A stretch of 64,000 nucleotides of DNA, taken from the NCBI GenBank assembly GCA_002105175.1, contig MCGE01000025.1:310001-374000 (forward strand). The letters run 5' to 3'. The translations under genes and the position numbers were made by a program. The notes below the pieces were generated by a model, which worked only from the letters and a program-made list of their open reading frames with translations, did no database searches and was not told the origin of the DNA. Source of the DNA: Absidia repens. Taxonomy: Eukaryota > Mucoromycota > Mucoromycetes > Mucorales > Cunninghamellaceae. Positions 10,470 through 22,539 of the stretch are shown piece after piece (positions within the stretch are counted from its first letter, which is position 1; each line of letters opens with the position of its first letter).

Positions 10470-12805
10470 ATCGAAGCTTACCCAATGGATTTGGATCAAA
10501 TCGCCCGACGTCGACGTTCTTTGGCGGTGCATCAACACCGAGACTCAGTTACTACGACAATGGAAGTGGACATCGCTTATCAGCATTATCTACACCTCGC
10601 CTGTCAACGACATCATTATCCCTCTCCAGTGGCGAAAGCAACAACAGTGGATCGATCAAATGCCCCTTACCATTATCGCCTTATGTCAATCCACAGCCAC
10701 CAGCCGATTTTATGCCCTTCAAATTCGTACTTGCGCCTACCGTGTGTTTAGTGACATGCTACTCCGAGGGTGAAGATGGGATTCGAACGACGCTTGATTC
10801 AGTGGCGGTGAGCGACTATCCGAATTCACACAAACTGCTCCTGGTGATCTGCGACGGTATTATCACTGGGTATGGGAACAACAAATCAACACCGGATATC
10901 TGTGTCGACATGATGCGTGACCTGATCGTGCCAGCGGAACAAGTGGAGGCATTCCCTTATATTGCCATTGCTGACGGACAAAAGAAGAATAACATGGCGA
11001 AAGTATATGCCGGGTTTTACAAATTCAACGATGCCACTGTGGATCCTTCTTTACATCAACGGGTGCCAATGATCACGATTGTCAAGTGTGGGACGACGGA
11101 AGAAGCCAAGACCGCCAGTAAGCCTGGGAATCGTGGAAAACGAGACTCGCAAATGGTGTTGATGCAATTCATGCAAAAAGTGATCTTTGATGAACGGATG
11201 ACGCGCATGGAATACGAATTCTTCAATTCTATCTGGCGGATCACGGGACTTCCTGCCGATGCCTTTGAACTTTGTCTCATGGTCGATGCCGATACGAAAC
11301 TCTACCCTGACGCTTTGACGCGACTTGTCTCTTGTGCTGTGAAGGATCCCTCTATCTCTGGCTTATGTGGTGAAACCAAGATTGCTAATAAAAAGGATAG
11401 CTGGGTTACTATGATTCAAGGTAAGTGAAAAAAAAAAAAGAAAGGGCAATATCCAAAGCTCAATTCTATTTTAAATTTTACCTAGTATTTGAATATTACA
11501 TCTCTCATCATCAAAGTAAAGCATTCGAATCTGTGTTTGGTTGTGTTACTTGCTTACCGGGTTGCTTCTGTATGTATCGTATCAAAGCTCCCAAAGGCCC
11601 CAATGGCTACTGGGTACCTATTCTTGCCAATCCTGATATTGTGGAACGTTATTCTGAAAATGTGGTGGACACCCTGCACAAGAAAAATCTATTGTTACTT
11701 GGTGAAGATCGGTACTTATCAACATTGATGCTGAAAACGTTCCCTCAACGCAAAATGATGTTTGTCCCTCAAGCTGTGTAAGTAACTAGATAATAAATCA
11801 AATGCATGACTGCAATGTCAATTTATTGGGATTCTTTATTTACATCGTCTCTCCTTTTTTTTATTTTTATTTTATTTATACATGACATACAGATGCAAGA
11901 CAGTAGTGCCGGATACCTTCATGGTGCTGCTATCCCAACGACGACGATGGATCAATTCGACAATTCACAATCTGATGGAATTGCTTTTTGTCAAAGATCT
12001 GTGTGGTACCTTTTGTTTCTCGATGCAGTTTGTACTATTTATTGACTTTGTTGGTACGGTTAGTTTACCAGCAGCGATTACCTTTACTCTGTACCTTATT
12101 ATTATGGCCATTCTTGGGAAACCCGCGGTGATCTCATTGATTTTATTGGCGCTGATTCTTGGTCTACCTGCTGTCCTGATTGTGATGACGAGTCGCAAGG
12201 TGGTGTATGTGTGTTGGATGCTACTGTACATTATCAGCTTACCTGTTTGGAACTTTGTTTTGCCGATGTATGCATACTGGCACTTTGACGACTTTTCCTG
12301 GGGCGACACACGCAAAGTAGAAGGTGAACAAAAGGAAGGCGGCCATGGCGACAAGGAAGGTGAATTTGATTCAACGGTATTCAAAATGAAGCGATGGCAT
12401 GAATTTGAACGTGATCGACGGATACAATATGCAATGGATCACGAACTACCCACACCCCGGTTCTTGGAACGACCCCGTAGCGAAGCTTTCCGCGATTCGT
12501 CCATGTTGCTCTTACAACGTACACGTCAAGGATCGATCCATTCAAACGAAAGTGATTGGCCCTTAGCTTCAACTGGTATTGTGCCCGCAGGTATGGTCGA
12601 TTCTCCATCCCCAACCCCTTTCTCCTCCTCCTCATCGAACTTTTATGGTGCCTCTACGTCTCGAAATAATAACAATAACAACAACAACAACAACAACAAC
12701 AACAAGCCTTCTAAGATGCGGCATGAAATTCAGGACGACGACTTGGTGGAAGAGGTGCCACTGGACGATATACGACATCATCATGAAGGTTCGCCTTCCC
12801 ATTAG
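8159..12805 (+). CDS. Chitin synthase, class IV (Chs3/ChsD type)
   Basis: Seven exons (8159-8750, 8877-8989, 9065-9552, 9672-10343, 10477-11420, 11486-11777, 11893-12805) give 1337 residues in continuous phase. The enzyme polymerises UDP-GlcNAc into cell-wall chitin at the plasma membrane. A low-complexity N terminus is followed by two membrane spans, a cytochrome-b5-like region ([13 protein letters not shown], created by splicing at 9552/9672) and another span ([20 protein letters not shown]). The catalytic domain has [35 protein letters not shown] and the hallmark QRRRW. Several C-terminal spans and a charged tail with 13 Asn codons complete the protein. This order is that of class IV enzymes. 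The intron at 9553-9671 has a good GTATGT donor. Reading further instead hits a stop at 9602. A poly-T run of about 30 bases sits in the intron before exon 5. An AATAAA signal occurs near 12943. Confidence 0.95.
12668..12706 (+). repeat. AAC/AAT codon repeat (polyasparagine) in chitin synthase tail
   Basis: A run of 13 Asn codons in the hydrophilic C-terminal tail of the chitin synthase. It is one of many A-rich codon repeats in the window. Confidence 0.9.
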
Positions 12806-14558
12806 ATTTTTAGTTTATCCCAAGTGTATTTATATATCATAGTATATTAGCTTTTTTTTTTCTTCTATTTTTGTTTTACATAGTAATTTTTTTTTTTAAT
12901 CATAGTTTAGTGTATAGTTTTTTTTTTTTATCAATAAAATCATTTGTGTTATACAGTTAAGATTCCTTTTTTTTGTGGCGTTTTTGATGATCTTTTTGTT
13001 TAGGGCGTATGAAAATGCGGGGTTATATTTTACTTGCTTTACATGTTGTCTCTTCTTCCATCTTTTCAACATTATTTATTTCATTTATTCTGACTGAATA
13101 CTATAAGGTCACCCATATTAGATTTAGAACATGGTGCCCAAGCATGATGTAGTAGTTGTATTTTACAGTGTAAAATAAGGCTGGACTAGAATGCCATGTT
13201 TCAAGCCGCTTTGTCCTTATTGCCCCTTATTTTAAAACAGTCGCAACTTCCCCTTACACTTCCTCCCCCATCCCTTTGTTGAACTTTTTTAGCTATCTTA
13301 AATATTTATTTTCAAATGGGATTTTTTATTCTTAAAAAATAGCGGGTAACCTTTTTTCCCCCACTTCCTTGGATCAGCAATCGAACTCCGCTTGCATGAT
13401 TTCTTAATTTTTTAACTGTTGAATTCAAGAATCGTCCCACCTAAACCATCCTATTCTCAACCAATTTTTTTTTTTTTTTTTTTTTTTGTCAAAATATAGT
13501 ATCAACAGCATGTATGTATGAAAACATATGAAGGAAGTCTTACTGATAAAAAACAAAGAAGTAGTGTAGAGAAAATAAGAAGTAAATCAAAAAAAGGAAA
13601 GGGGAAGATTGACGCGTAGAGAAGAAAAAAAAGTAAGGATAAAAAGGAGGGGGATCAGTGTAAAGAATAGGAGGCAGGCAGGTAAAAAAAAAAAAATAAC
13701 GATATGTGGAATACCAGGCATGAGATACATACATGCAATACATCTAATGCTTTTTTCTTCTTCTTTTTGATGGTCATGTATGTCCTCCCTTTGCTTTTAA
13801 TCCAATCTCCTTATTAAACTCATGACTGCCCCTTCTCTTAAATCATTCAATTATTACAAAACCCCGGCTCAATGGATAATGTATTATTAGTTTGATAGAA
13901 TGTTTAGAAAAATGTGTGATAGTTCACGGATATGTCAAAGAAACATGGTCCATCAAAGGGAAAAAAATAAAATAAAATAGAGTAGCGAAAGCGGGATTTG
14001 AAATCAATTCATGCAAGAAATCGAACAAGGTTAAGAAACAAGGGTGAAAATCAAGGGCAAGGCGACTCCTAGCATTTTTTTTTTTTGTTGTATACCCTAA
14101 ATAACAATGATGATGGTAAAAATAGGGGTGGCGGTACTGCTTATTATTGGATAGACCATGTTAATGAATATACAATTTATGCGTGCGGGGTGATTGAAAA
14201 AAAAGGTGATGTCTACTTTTCTCAAAGTCCCTCTGCTTCGATCATCGAGTCCCAACCGGGTCAAATCTCAATAAAAAACGACCGATTTTCTTGGTTTTTA
14301 CTCATCTCTTTCTTTTTGTTTTCTATTTTTCTAGTTTTTTTTTCTTCTTTTTTATATATTCTTTATACCTTTCTTGTATTTCATACCACTTACCTATTTC
14401 TAATCATTCATAATTACTTCTATTTAACAAGAAAAACAAGTAAGTCTATACTTTTATTCTCATTATTCTGATATATTTATAAATGATACAAAAAAAAAAA
14501 GTTTCCCTTTTTATTAATTTTTTCTATTTTTTACATCGTTCTATAGTATTTTTATTTA
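12806..14558. other. Spacer upstream of the H+-ATPase gene
   Basis: No gene is supported over 1.75 kb. The left part holds the chitin synthase 3' UTR with AATAAA. The right part, just before the H+-ATPase ATG, is T/C-rich and probably contains its promoter and leader. A GTAAGT-like site at about 14441 and a CTATAG acceptor at about 14546 could bound a 5' UTR intron. The 128-codon ORF at 14085-14471 ends in a run of Phe/Leu/Ser from T-rich DNA and is not convincing. Confidence 0.5.
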
Positions 14559-17500
14559 ATGACCGAGCGGCACAACGATCATCTTGCAGACGATGAGAAA
14601 AAGACTGGCGTGGAATTTGAAGATCATGAACATATCGAGCACCAAGATGAAATACCACCTGAGCTCGAAGCTCTACTGCACACCGACCCAACCTCAGGGT
14701 TATCTAGTCATGAAGTGGCCGAGCGTACCGAACAGTTTGGCTTGAATGAACTACCTGAAAGGAAAACAAACCCATTGGTGAAATTTCTCATGTACTTTAC
14801 CGGTCCTATTGCGTATTTGATTGAAATTTCTTGTATTATTGCTGCTGTTGTGGGTGACTGGATTGATTTTGGGATTATTCTGGCTTTATTGTTGATCAAC
14901 GCCATTATTGGTTACATTGAAGAAGCAAAAGCCGAATCTGCATTGGATGCCCTTAGACAAACCTTAGCTCTCAAAACAAGATGCTTCCGCGACTCAAAAT
15001 TGGTTGAAGTTGAAGTCAGGGAGTTGGTTCCAGGTGATATTATTGTGCTCCGTATTGGTGATATTATTCCTGCTGATGCCCGCATCCTCGGTTTGGGTGT
15101 GAATGGCGAGGTTAACGAGGCGGAGCTTCAAATAGATCAATCTGGGCTCACTGGTGAATCTTTACCTGTATCCAAAAAAAAAAATTCCACCGTTTATTCT
15201 TCTTCCATTGTCAAACAAGGTCAACAATTGGCTGTCGTCACCAAGACTGGCGCCAATACATTTATCGGACGCGCTGCTAATCTCATCGCCCTTGTGGCAG
15301 AACAAGGTCACTTTCAAAAGATTATTGGAACCATCGGCAATGTCCTTATCGTCTCTACAGTCGTACTGGTCCTCATCGTCTTCATTTACCAAATGGTCCG
15401 TTTCCAGGGCACTGAAAAGGGCAATTGGAAGACGGTATTAGAAAACTGCCTGGTCCTTACTATTGCTTCTATTCCTGTTGGGCTTCCTACGGTCATGTCT
15501 GTTACCATGGCGGTCGGTGCTAAGCAATTGGCAGCCAAACAAGTCATCGTGAAACGACTCACTGCGGTGGAAGAACTTGCATCTGTGTCCGTTCTTTGCT
15601 CTGACAAGACTGGTACCCTGACCATGAATGAATTGACCTTTGATGAACCCTGGTTGGATAAAGAATACACCAAGGACGACATTCTGCTTTACTCCTTCTT
15701 GGCTGCCGAACCTGGTGCGAACGATCCTATTGAATCGGCTGTCCGCCGTGCTGCTCAGTCCACCCTGGACATTCTCAAGAACCGCCAAGATGAACGTCAA
15801 GTCCCCGGTTTCAAAGTCACCAAATTCCAACCCTTCAACCCCATTACCAAAATGACGGAAGCTACGATTGAAAACACCACCACCAACACTTCCTTCCGCG
15901 TCGCCAAAGGTGCTCCTCAAGTCATTACAAAGTTGGTCGGTGGTCATGATGAAGCTGTACATGCTGTGAACTCATTGGCCCGTCGTGGCCTTCGTGCCCT
16001 TGGTGTGGCTCGAACAACGGATGATGCTATGGAAAACTTTGAAATGGTGGGTATGATCTCCTTGCTGGACCCTCCTCGATCTGATTCCGCGGATACCATC
16101 AAGGCCTGTAACGAACTGGGTGTGGATGTCAAGATGATTACTGGTGATCAACAAATTATTGCTAAAGAAGTTGCCGCTCGTCTTGGTATGGGTCGCGTTA
16201 TTTTGGATGCTAATCACCTTGTGGACCCTACTAAGTCTGAAGATGAAGTCACTGAACATTGTCAACGTGCCGATGGATTTGCTCAAGTGATTCCTGAACA
16301 CAAGTACCGTGTGGTTGAATTATTGCAAAACAAGGGTCTCTTGGTTGGTATGACAGGTGATGGTGTAAGTATTATCCTCACATTCCCCTTTACCCCTTCA
16401 TTAAAAAAAAAATTGATTTATCTATACTCACTATGCTCTCTTTTATTTAGGTCAATGATGCACCTGCTCTTAAAAAGGCTGATGTGGGTATTGCTGTTGA
16501 AGGATGTACTGATGCTGCTCGATCTGCTGCTGATATTGTCTTGTTGGCTCCTGGTTTGTCCACCATTACTGACGGTATCATCACTTCTCGTGCTATTTTC
16601 CAACGTTTACGATCCTATGCCTTGTACCGAATTACCTCTACTATTCACTTCTTACTGTTCATGTTTATCATTACCCTTGTGGAAGATTGGAATATGCCTG
16701 CTGTTTTACTGATCATGATCTGTGTTTTGGTAAAAAAAAAAAAAAAAAAAAAAAAAAACCATCTAGGATGATGTGCCTGCCATATATTATACTAATATGC
16801 TCTTATTAATTTAATTAGAATGACGCTGCTACTTTAGTAATTTCTGTTGACAATGTGGAAATATCTGAACGACCCGATAAATGGCGCATTGGTCAGCTCC
16901 TTACACTCTCCACTGTCCTTGCTGTACTCCTGGCTGCTTTATCTTTTGGTCACTTTTATGTTGCTCGGGATATCTTCGGCGTTACCGATAATGAACTGCA
17001 TTCCATTATGTATCTGCACATCTCTTCTGGTAAGTAAGAAAAAAAAAAAAAAAGAGGTCACTGTATATACTAATTCTTATCTCATTCTTTTTTTTCTTTT
17101 AATGTCACCCATAGCTCCTCACTTCGTCATTTTCTCCACACGTGTGCCTGGATTCTGGTATCAAAACATGCCCAATTGGATTTTCGCTGTGTGTATTATC
17201 GGTACTCAAATTGTGGCGCTCCTCTTCTCCGTGTATGGTGTATTTGGTGATGCTGAAGGCGTTGCCCCTTGTGGTTGGGCCTGGGGTTTGGCCGTCCTTG
17301 GTGTATCGTTAGTCTACTTTATGATTTTGGATGTGGTCAAGGTATACATCTTCCGTTACTGGAGCTTTGAAATGACAGCCAAGGCTGTGCCTATGAAATC
17401 TCGTCGCGATAAATTGGCGCTTCGACAATCTGATTATGCACAAAAAGTGCGTGTACAACAATCTTGGGACAAGATCACTAGGTAAGTTGTAACTATTATA

Positions 17501-17601
17501 TTGCTTGATGAATTAATTGTACTGATTTTTTCTTCTTCTCCGTCCTTAGCATGTCAAACGCTTACAACGTCGTTGCTGCCTTCCAACAAGAAAAACCATA
17601 G
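14559..17601 (+). CDS. PMA1: Plasma-membrane H+-ATPase (P-type, class IIIA)
   Basis: Five exons (14559-16364, 16451-16729, 16819-17029, 17115-17481, 17550-17601) encode 904 residues. The enzyme pumps protons out of the cell with ATP, energising nutrient uptake. Diagnostic blocks are in order: acidic N terminus, [17 protein letters not shown] (M1), [10 protein letters not shown] (actuator loop), [13 protein letters not shown] (M4), [13 protein letters not shown] (phosphorylated Asp), [35 protein letters not shown] and [16 protein letters not shown]. The last motif is split by the first intron. The C terminus after the final span is about 60 residues and ends AAFQQEKP. It does not visibly resemble the short yeast regulatory tail. 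Introns cluster in the 3' half. The name PMA1 is given by family, and paralogues elsewhere in the genome cannot be excluded. Confidence 0.95.
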
Positions 17602-19377
17602 ATATATATCTCTCTCCCCTATTTTTTTTTCTTTTAGTTTATCATTTATATTAGTATCATAATTACTTTGAATTTGTAGTGAAACACTCCCATTCCACAA
17701 AAAGCGCAACCACCCTCTGCCCGAAATATGACTTCAATAAAACTACTGTCATAACTTCAAAAACAAAAAATTATTCTTATGAATTCAATAAATTTTTACC
17801 CAAATTTTGCACTGTGACATATGAAAGGCATGCTATATTTGCGGCGTTCTTCATATACAGGATAGAGCGACTGGGAACATTCCAAACCCCGCACACGTGA
17901 ATATTTATTTACTCCCAATTTTTATTTTCCACTCTTTCTTTTTTTTTTTTTTTTTCCTTCTCTTTTTCCTTCACCATTCAACTTCTTTGGGGTCTTGGTG
18001 ATCATGGATTAGTGTTAGGATTAGTTTAGGAGGGGTTTCATATTAGGGATTACAACATTCATGGGGAAACCCTCTCATTTTGAATTTAGGTTTTGAGGTC
18101 ACCATTAGCTGGTTTTTTGGAGCCTTCATTAGCTTATTTCAGTGTTAGTTTGTCATAGTTTTTATCTACAACTGAAATAAAATGCATCTCTTTTTATTCC
18201 TTCAATAAATATGTTCCATTAGTCTCTTTTCATGCCTTGAACAAGGAATTACTTTTTTATTGCCATCGCTCTATGAGATTAGTGCTGACCATTTTTATGC
18301 TTCATAAATGATTTCGCATTATATTCCTTCTTGTACCTTGTACAGTATATTATATTTCTTGTTACAATTGTCTCTCTAGACTAGTGTTGAAAAGTCTATA
18401 GAATTTGTAGTAGTTCCACTCGTGCAACCTCCATCAGATCTCTTGTTACAATGGCCCCGCACTTTTAGTTTAGTGTTTACCACAATGTACTTTCTAATAA
18501 AATATGACCAATTCTACGCTTCAATAAAAGATACCTTATTATAGTCCCCTTCTAATATATTTTGCATTATATTAAACCTCTTGTTACAACTGTCTCTGTA
18601 GATCACAGTTGAACAGCCTTCAGAGCTTCCAATTGTCTCACTCACACTACCTCCATTAGATCCATAGTTACATTTGTTTAGTACTGATTCCAATATGCTT
18701 TAATAAAGTATGTCTTTTTGTTAAACACCCATTGATCCATCAGATAGCGAAGAAATGCAGTTATTTTCGCTGTGATGCGAGCGTGGTCTATCAAACGTTT
18801 GTTTTCTGGCTTACCCACTATGATTACTTTTCTTCCTAGATTCCTATCAACTGGTTGGCAACTCTAGACTACTTGATTGAAAGATAACTGCATTACTGCT
18901 CCACCATTTATATCAACAGACTTACACTGTATCATCAATGTGCCGTCAGTAGATGCATTCTCCAGTGCCTTCTGACTTGCTCATGATACTATGAACATCA
19001 CCCCACTAGAATCCCGAAGACTAGTTGGTAGTTCTAGCTCACTTTACATTCATATGTCATCAGTGTTTCATATGTAGTCGCGATTACAGAATATTTTAGG
19101 TTTTCTGATCAACCCAGTACGATTACTGTAGTTTTCCGGTCATATTTTATATTATTTAATCTAAGTCATTCAATAAGCATAGCATCCTATACAAAATAAC
19201 ATAGTACTATTACACCAGGAATGATGTATATATTCCGTTAACGAACGTTCACTAAAATTTTATCAACACCAAAAATGGTAGTCAGTTGCCTTCTTTGCGT
19301 AGGAGTTCGAAAGTTTTAAAAACCTCGAATTTTTTTTTCCCGTCACCCTCTTTACCTTGTCACCGACGAAAACAACC
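17602..19377. other. Spacer largely made of repeat copy B
   Basis: After the H+-ATPase stop there is a short 3' UTR. The region then resembles the dispersed repeat described at 4165 and continues as AT-rich sequence with no gene to about 19377. Confidence 0.5.
17870..19160 (+). repeat. Dispersed repeat family, copy B
   Basis: The head near 17882-17912 (CCAAACCCCGCACACGTG, then ATTTATTTACTCCC) is followed by a pyrimidine-rich block. The core at about 18000-18150 contains TTAGTTTAGGAGGGGTTTC and CATGGGGAAACCCTCTCATTT. The AT-rich body contains several TCTTGTTACAATNG boxes and AATAAAATATGACC. The landmark order is the same as in copies A, C and D. The 3' boundary is uncertain. Confidence 0.7.
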
Positions 19378-19766
19378 ATGGGTATAAAACTATCACCTGC
19401 TGGCAGAAGGTAAGAAACTGATGACCTCAATCTATTTTGCATTTAAGTACATTGAAGATTATGATATGAAAAAATTGGGAACAAATTTTTTTGGCTCACT
19501 TGTACTTTTTTCTCTGTTTTGACTAGACTGGCAACCATCATTGTAGCGACACCTTTCATGGTGACTACTTCATGGATCCTTTACAAAAGAGGTAACGTAA
19601 TAGAAAAAAAAAATAGTACTAAGAAATAGAGATTGTCAAGGCGATCAGTTGATATTGACCTTCTGTATATCTGTCTATAGTTATTCTCGGCGAAGAACGA
19701 AGGGTAGCAGACGGTAGTGCTATTCGCCCTGTAGGAGTCAAGGAAATACAGTCAAAGGACCCTTAG
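19378..19766 (+). CDS. Small single-span membrane protein, 60 residues
   Basis: Three small exons (19378-19409, 19527-19591, 19681-19766) join in phase to give MGIKLSPAGRR, then a hydrophobic span ATIIVATPFMVTTSWILYK, then a polar tail ending KEIQSKDP. All four splice borders are GT/AG, and the first exon is only 32 bases. A Kozak-like ACAACCATGG surrounds the start. A short positively charged N terminus, one span and a tail is the look of small mitochondrial inner-membrane or ER proteins. I do not recognise the family. The hydrophobic block interrupted by well-formed introns argues that the gene is real despite its size. An AATAAA signal follows at about 19906. Confidence 0.7.
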
Positions 19767-20246
19767 ATAAATTAGTCTTCACACCACCTTTTTCCTTCTC
19801 CTCCATTATTTAGATTATATATATGTGTCACCCCTCCTTCATTATTATGTATACTTACTCGCACTCACCCGTTCATTGTTGTTATCATTCTTATTACCAT
19901 CTCAAATAAAATTATTATGTTATGTTTCCTATAAAAAAAGTCTTATCAAAACATTCTATTATTGTCCATTCATGCAAATACATTTTTCTTTATATTGATC
20001 ACCAATCATCTTCCAAACTGATGACAATAATCAAATCTTGTACTTTTTAGATGCCATAGAAAGCGGAATTAGGCGAGACGGGAGGATGAAATGTCACATC
20101 GGTGATGAAAACAGGCCAATCATGACTGACGAAAATTGTACCATAAAGCAAAAAGTTTTCTATTAAAAACCCCTTTTTAGTATGAATTGCCCCTTTTTTC
20201 TCTCTTCTTTTATATAATATATTTACAGTTAACGATTCATACAATA

Positions 20247-21007
20247 ATGTCTATTGAAATTGCTACTTTTGCTGCCGGTTGCTTCTGGTAAGAAGACAAA
20301 TGGAAGGTCATGTTTGTTCTTGTAACTTATGCACGTTGTCTTCTTTCTTTATTAGGGGTACTGAACATATCTATAACAAACATTTCAAGGGAATTGAAAC
20401 CAAAGTGGGATATACTGGAGGTGCTGTGGAAGATCCTCGATATGAACAAGTCAAAACTGGCACTACCGATCACGCCGAAGCCTTGGAAATCAAGTTTGAT
20501 CCCACACAAATCTCATATGAAGCCTTAGTAGAGTTCTTTTACAAAATGCATGGTAAAAAAAAAAAAAAAATTCCAAGTTATGTTTGATGACAAATACTTA
20601 AAACTTTTTATGCATGTATTGGTATGATGGTGATGATATTAGATCCTACCACATTGAACTACCAAGGCCCGGATGATGTTGGCACCCAATATCGATCAGC
20701 CATTTTTTATCATTCGCCTGAACAAAAGCAAGTGATTGATAAGGTGACAGCACAAGTACAAAAGGAACACTATGCCAATCAACCTATTGTCACTGAAATT
20801 GTACCAGCCAAAACTTTCCATGAAGCGGAAAAATATCACCAATTTTATTTGGAACGCAATCCTGATGGTTATGCTGTAAGTTTTATCATTGTATTTTAAG
20901 CGGGGACAGAAGATAGATTACATAGAAATATCACAATGGATGTTAATTATACTTTTTTATTTTTATTTATCGTACTGCAGTGTCCTACTCATTACTTACG
21001 CTGGTAG
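20247..21007 (+). CDS. msrA: Peptide-methionine (S)-S-oxide reductase MsrA
   Basis: Four exons (20247-20287, 20356-20552, 20643-20875, 20981-21007) give 165 residues. MsrA reduces methionine-S-sulfoxide in proteins and free Met, repairing oxidative damage. The catalytic motif GCFWG straddles the first intron (FAAGCFW then GTEHIYN). Further family blocks are VGYTGG, PRYEQVKTGTTDHAEA, DPTTLNYQGPDDVGTQYRSA and the late AEKYHQFYL. The final exon adds only CPTHYLRW, giving a late Cys that could act as the resolving residue. The length is normal for fungal MsrA. The MSIEIATFAAGCFW start leaves almost no leader, so the cytosol is expected. Confidence 0.95.
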
Positions 21008-21554
21008 ACTTCTAGTTTTCAGTTTTTAGTATTATCATCCACTCCCCTCTGTATTATAGCCCTCTTTATGTATTTATTTAATTCAACGAAATAAAAAATC
21101 TTTATTGTATTACCTTTTATTCTCTATTGTCAAATTTTGCCAGTTTCTTCCCGAGATTTGCCCAGTGAGGCCAGCCTAAGCCTCCATGGAAGTGTTTAAT
21201 TTTTTGAAATGCCGCCGCCGGATTTTTTTTAAAAGAAAAAATGCAACGTCGCTTTCCATTTTTTCTTTCCTTCCCTTTATTATCTATATTCATCAGGTAC
21301 GTATACCCAAACTCAATAACATAGTCAGTCCATCCATCCATCCGTCACTTTATCCATCCATCCCATCTTCTTGTACCTAAAGTATTCATTATATGCTCAA
21401 GAAAAGGATTAGATGAATGGATCATTTGAATGAAAGGATGAATGATTCCTTTTTTTTTTTGATCATTTGGATGGATCTACTATGTTAATCCAATCCAAAA
21501 CCTTTTACTGCTCTTTACTAATATTCGTTTTATTCCTTCTCTTTTATAGATATC
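21008..21554 (+). promoter_or_regulatory. MsrA 3' UTR and ribosomal-protein gene leader with probable 5' UTR intron
   Basis: An AATAAA element at about 21090 probably ends the MsrA transcript. A GTACGT site at 21297 and a TTTTATAG acceptor at 21543-21550, four bases before the uS8 ATG, fit a 5' UTR intron of about 250 bases. It contains CCATCCAT-type short tandem repeats. Leader introns are common in fungal ribosomal-protein genes. The splice here is inferred. Confidence 0.45.
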
Positions 21555-22260
21555 ATGCGTGTTTCCGTCTTGAACGATTGCTTGAACAACATCAACAACG
21601 CCGAACGTCGCGGTAAGAGACAAGTCCTTATCCGTCCTTCCTCCAAGGTCATTGTCAAGTTCTTGTCCGTCATGCAAAAGCACGGTAAGTCGTTTTTTTA
21701 TATTTTGATGTAGTAGTAGGGGGGAGAAAGGTGTATTCCGAGTATAACTGGTGTTGCGATGCTTTTTTCACATCACAGCGCTTTTAGAACTTCGGTAGAT
21801 CAATTTTTTGATTTCATCGTCTTCTTTTTTATCCAATCTTTATTAAATGTACCTCTAATACATTTATGATATGTTGACGATATGAAAGAGTTGATGTGAA
21901 TTGAAAGACATTTATTATTATTATTATTATTATATATTGTGATTTGGCTGTTGATTATCACTTTTACTGATGCTTTTTAATCTTTTTATCATTGCTATAG
22001 GTTACATTGGTGAATTCGAAGAAATCGATGACCACCGTTCCGGTAAGATCGTCATCCAACTTAACGGTCGTTTGAACAAGTGTGGTGTCATCTCCCCCCG
22101 TTTCAACATCAAGATTGCTGAACTCGAAAAGTGGACCCAAAACTTGTTGCCTTCTCGTCAATTCGGTCACCTCGTCTTGACCACCTCCGCTGGTATCATG
22201 GATCACGAAGAAGCTCGTCGCAAGCACGCTGGTGGTAAGATTCTCGGTTTCTTCTACTAG
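21555..22260 (+). CDS. RPS22: 40S ribosomal protein uS8 (S22/S15a)
   Basis: Two exons (21555-21684 and 22001-22260) encode 129 residues, the standard length for eukaryotic uS8. The protein sits on the body of the small subunit and contacts 18S rRNA. Sequence blocks [55 protein letters not shown] and the end [11 protein letters not shown] are near-universal in this family. Codon choice is noticeably more C-ending (AACAAC, GTCATC, GGTAAG) than in neighbours, as expected of a highly expressed gene. The 316-base intron is long for this window. Confidence 0.97.
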
Positions 22261-22539
22261 ATTAGTTGCCCCTCAATTCTTCCCCCTCCCTTTTTTATAT
22301 GTCTCCATCATTTAGAATAAACTATTCTTTATTTTGACGTCTTTTTTTTATTGTTTATGTGTTTGTTTGTGTCATTTGGGATTGTATCATTGTTAGTTTG
22401 TGGTGTATCAGATCACCAGGGGTAAAGGGATATGAGACTTATAGATGATCATATGATTCTTTAAAATCAATTTACTGCTGGACCGTGAAAAGCTCCGCCA
22501 TTTTTTTTCTTTTCTCTTTTCTCTTTCTCCAAATACTTA

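Noticed and set aside
13370..13412. Possible tRNA on the minus strand (GTTCGATTGC, B-box-like)
   Set aside because: No A box, acceptor stem or cloverleaf can be drawn around it.
14085..14471. 128-codon ORF before the H+-ATPase
   Set aside because: Its second half is a Phe/Leu/Ser-rich translation of T-rich leader DNA. No domain, no splice support.
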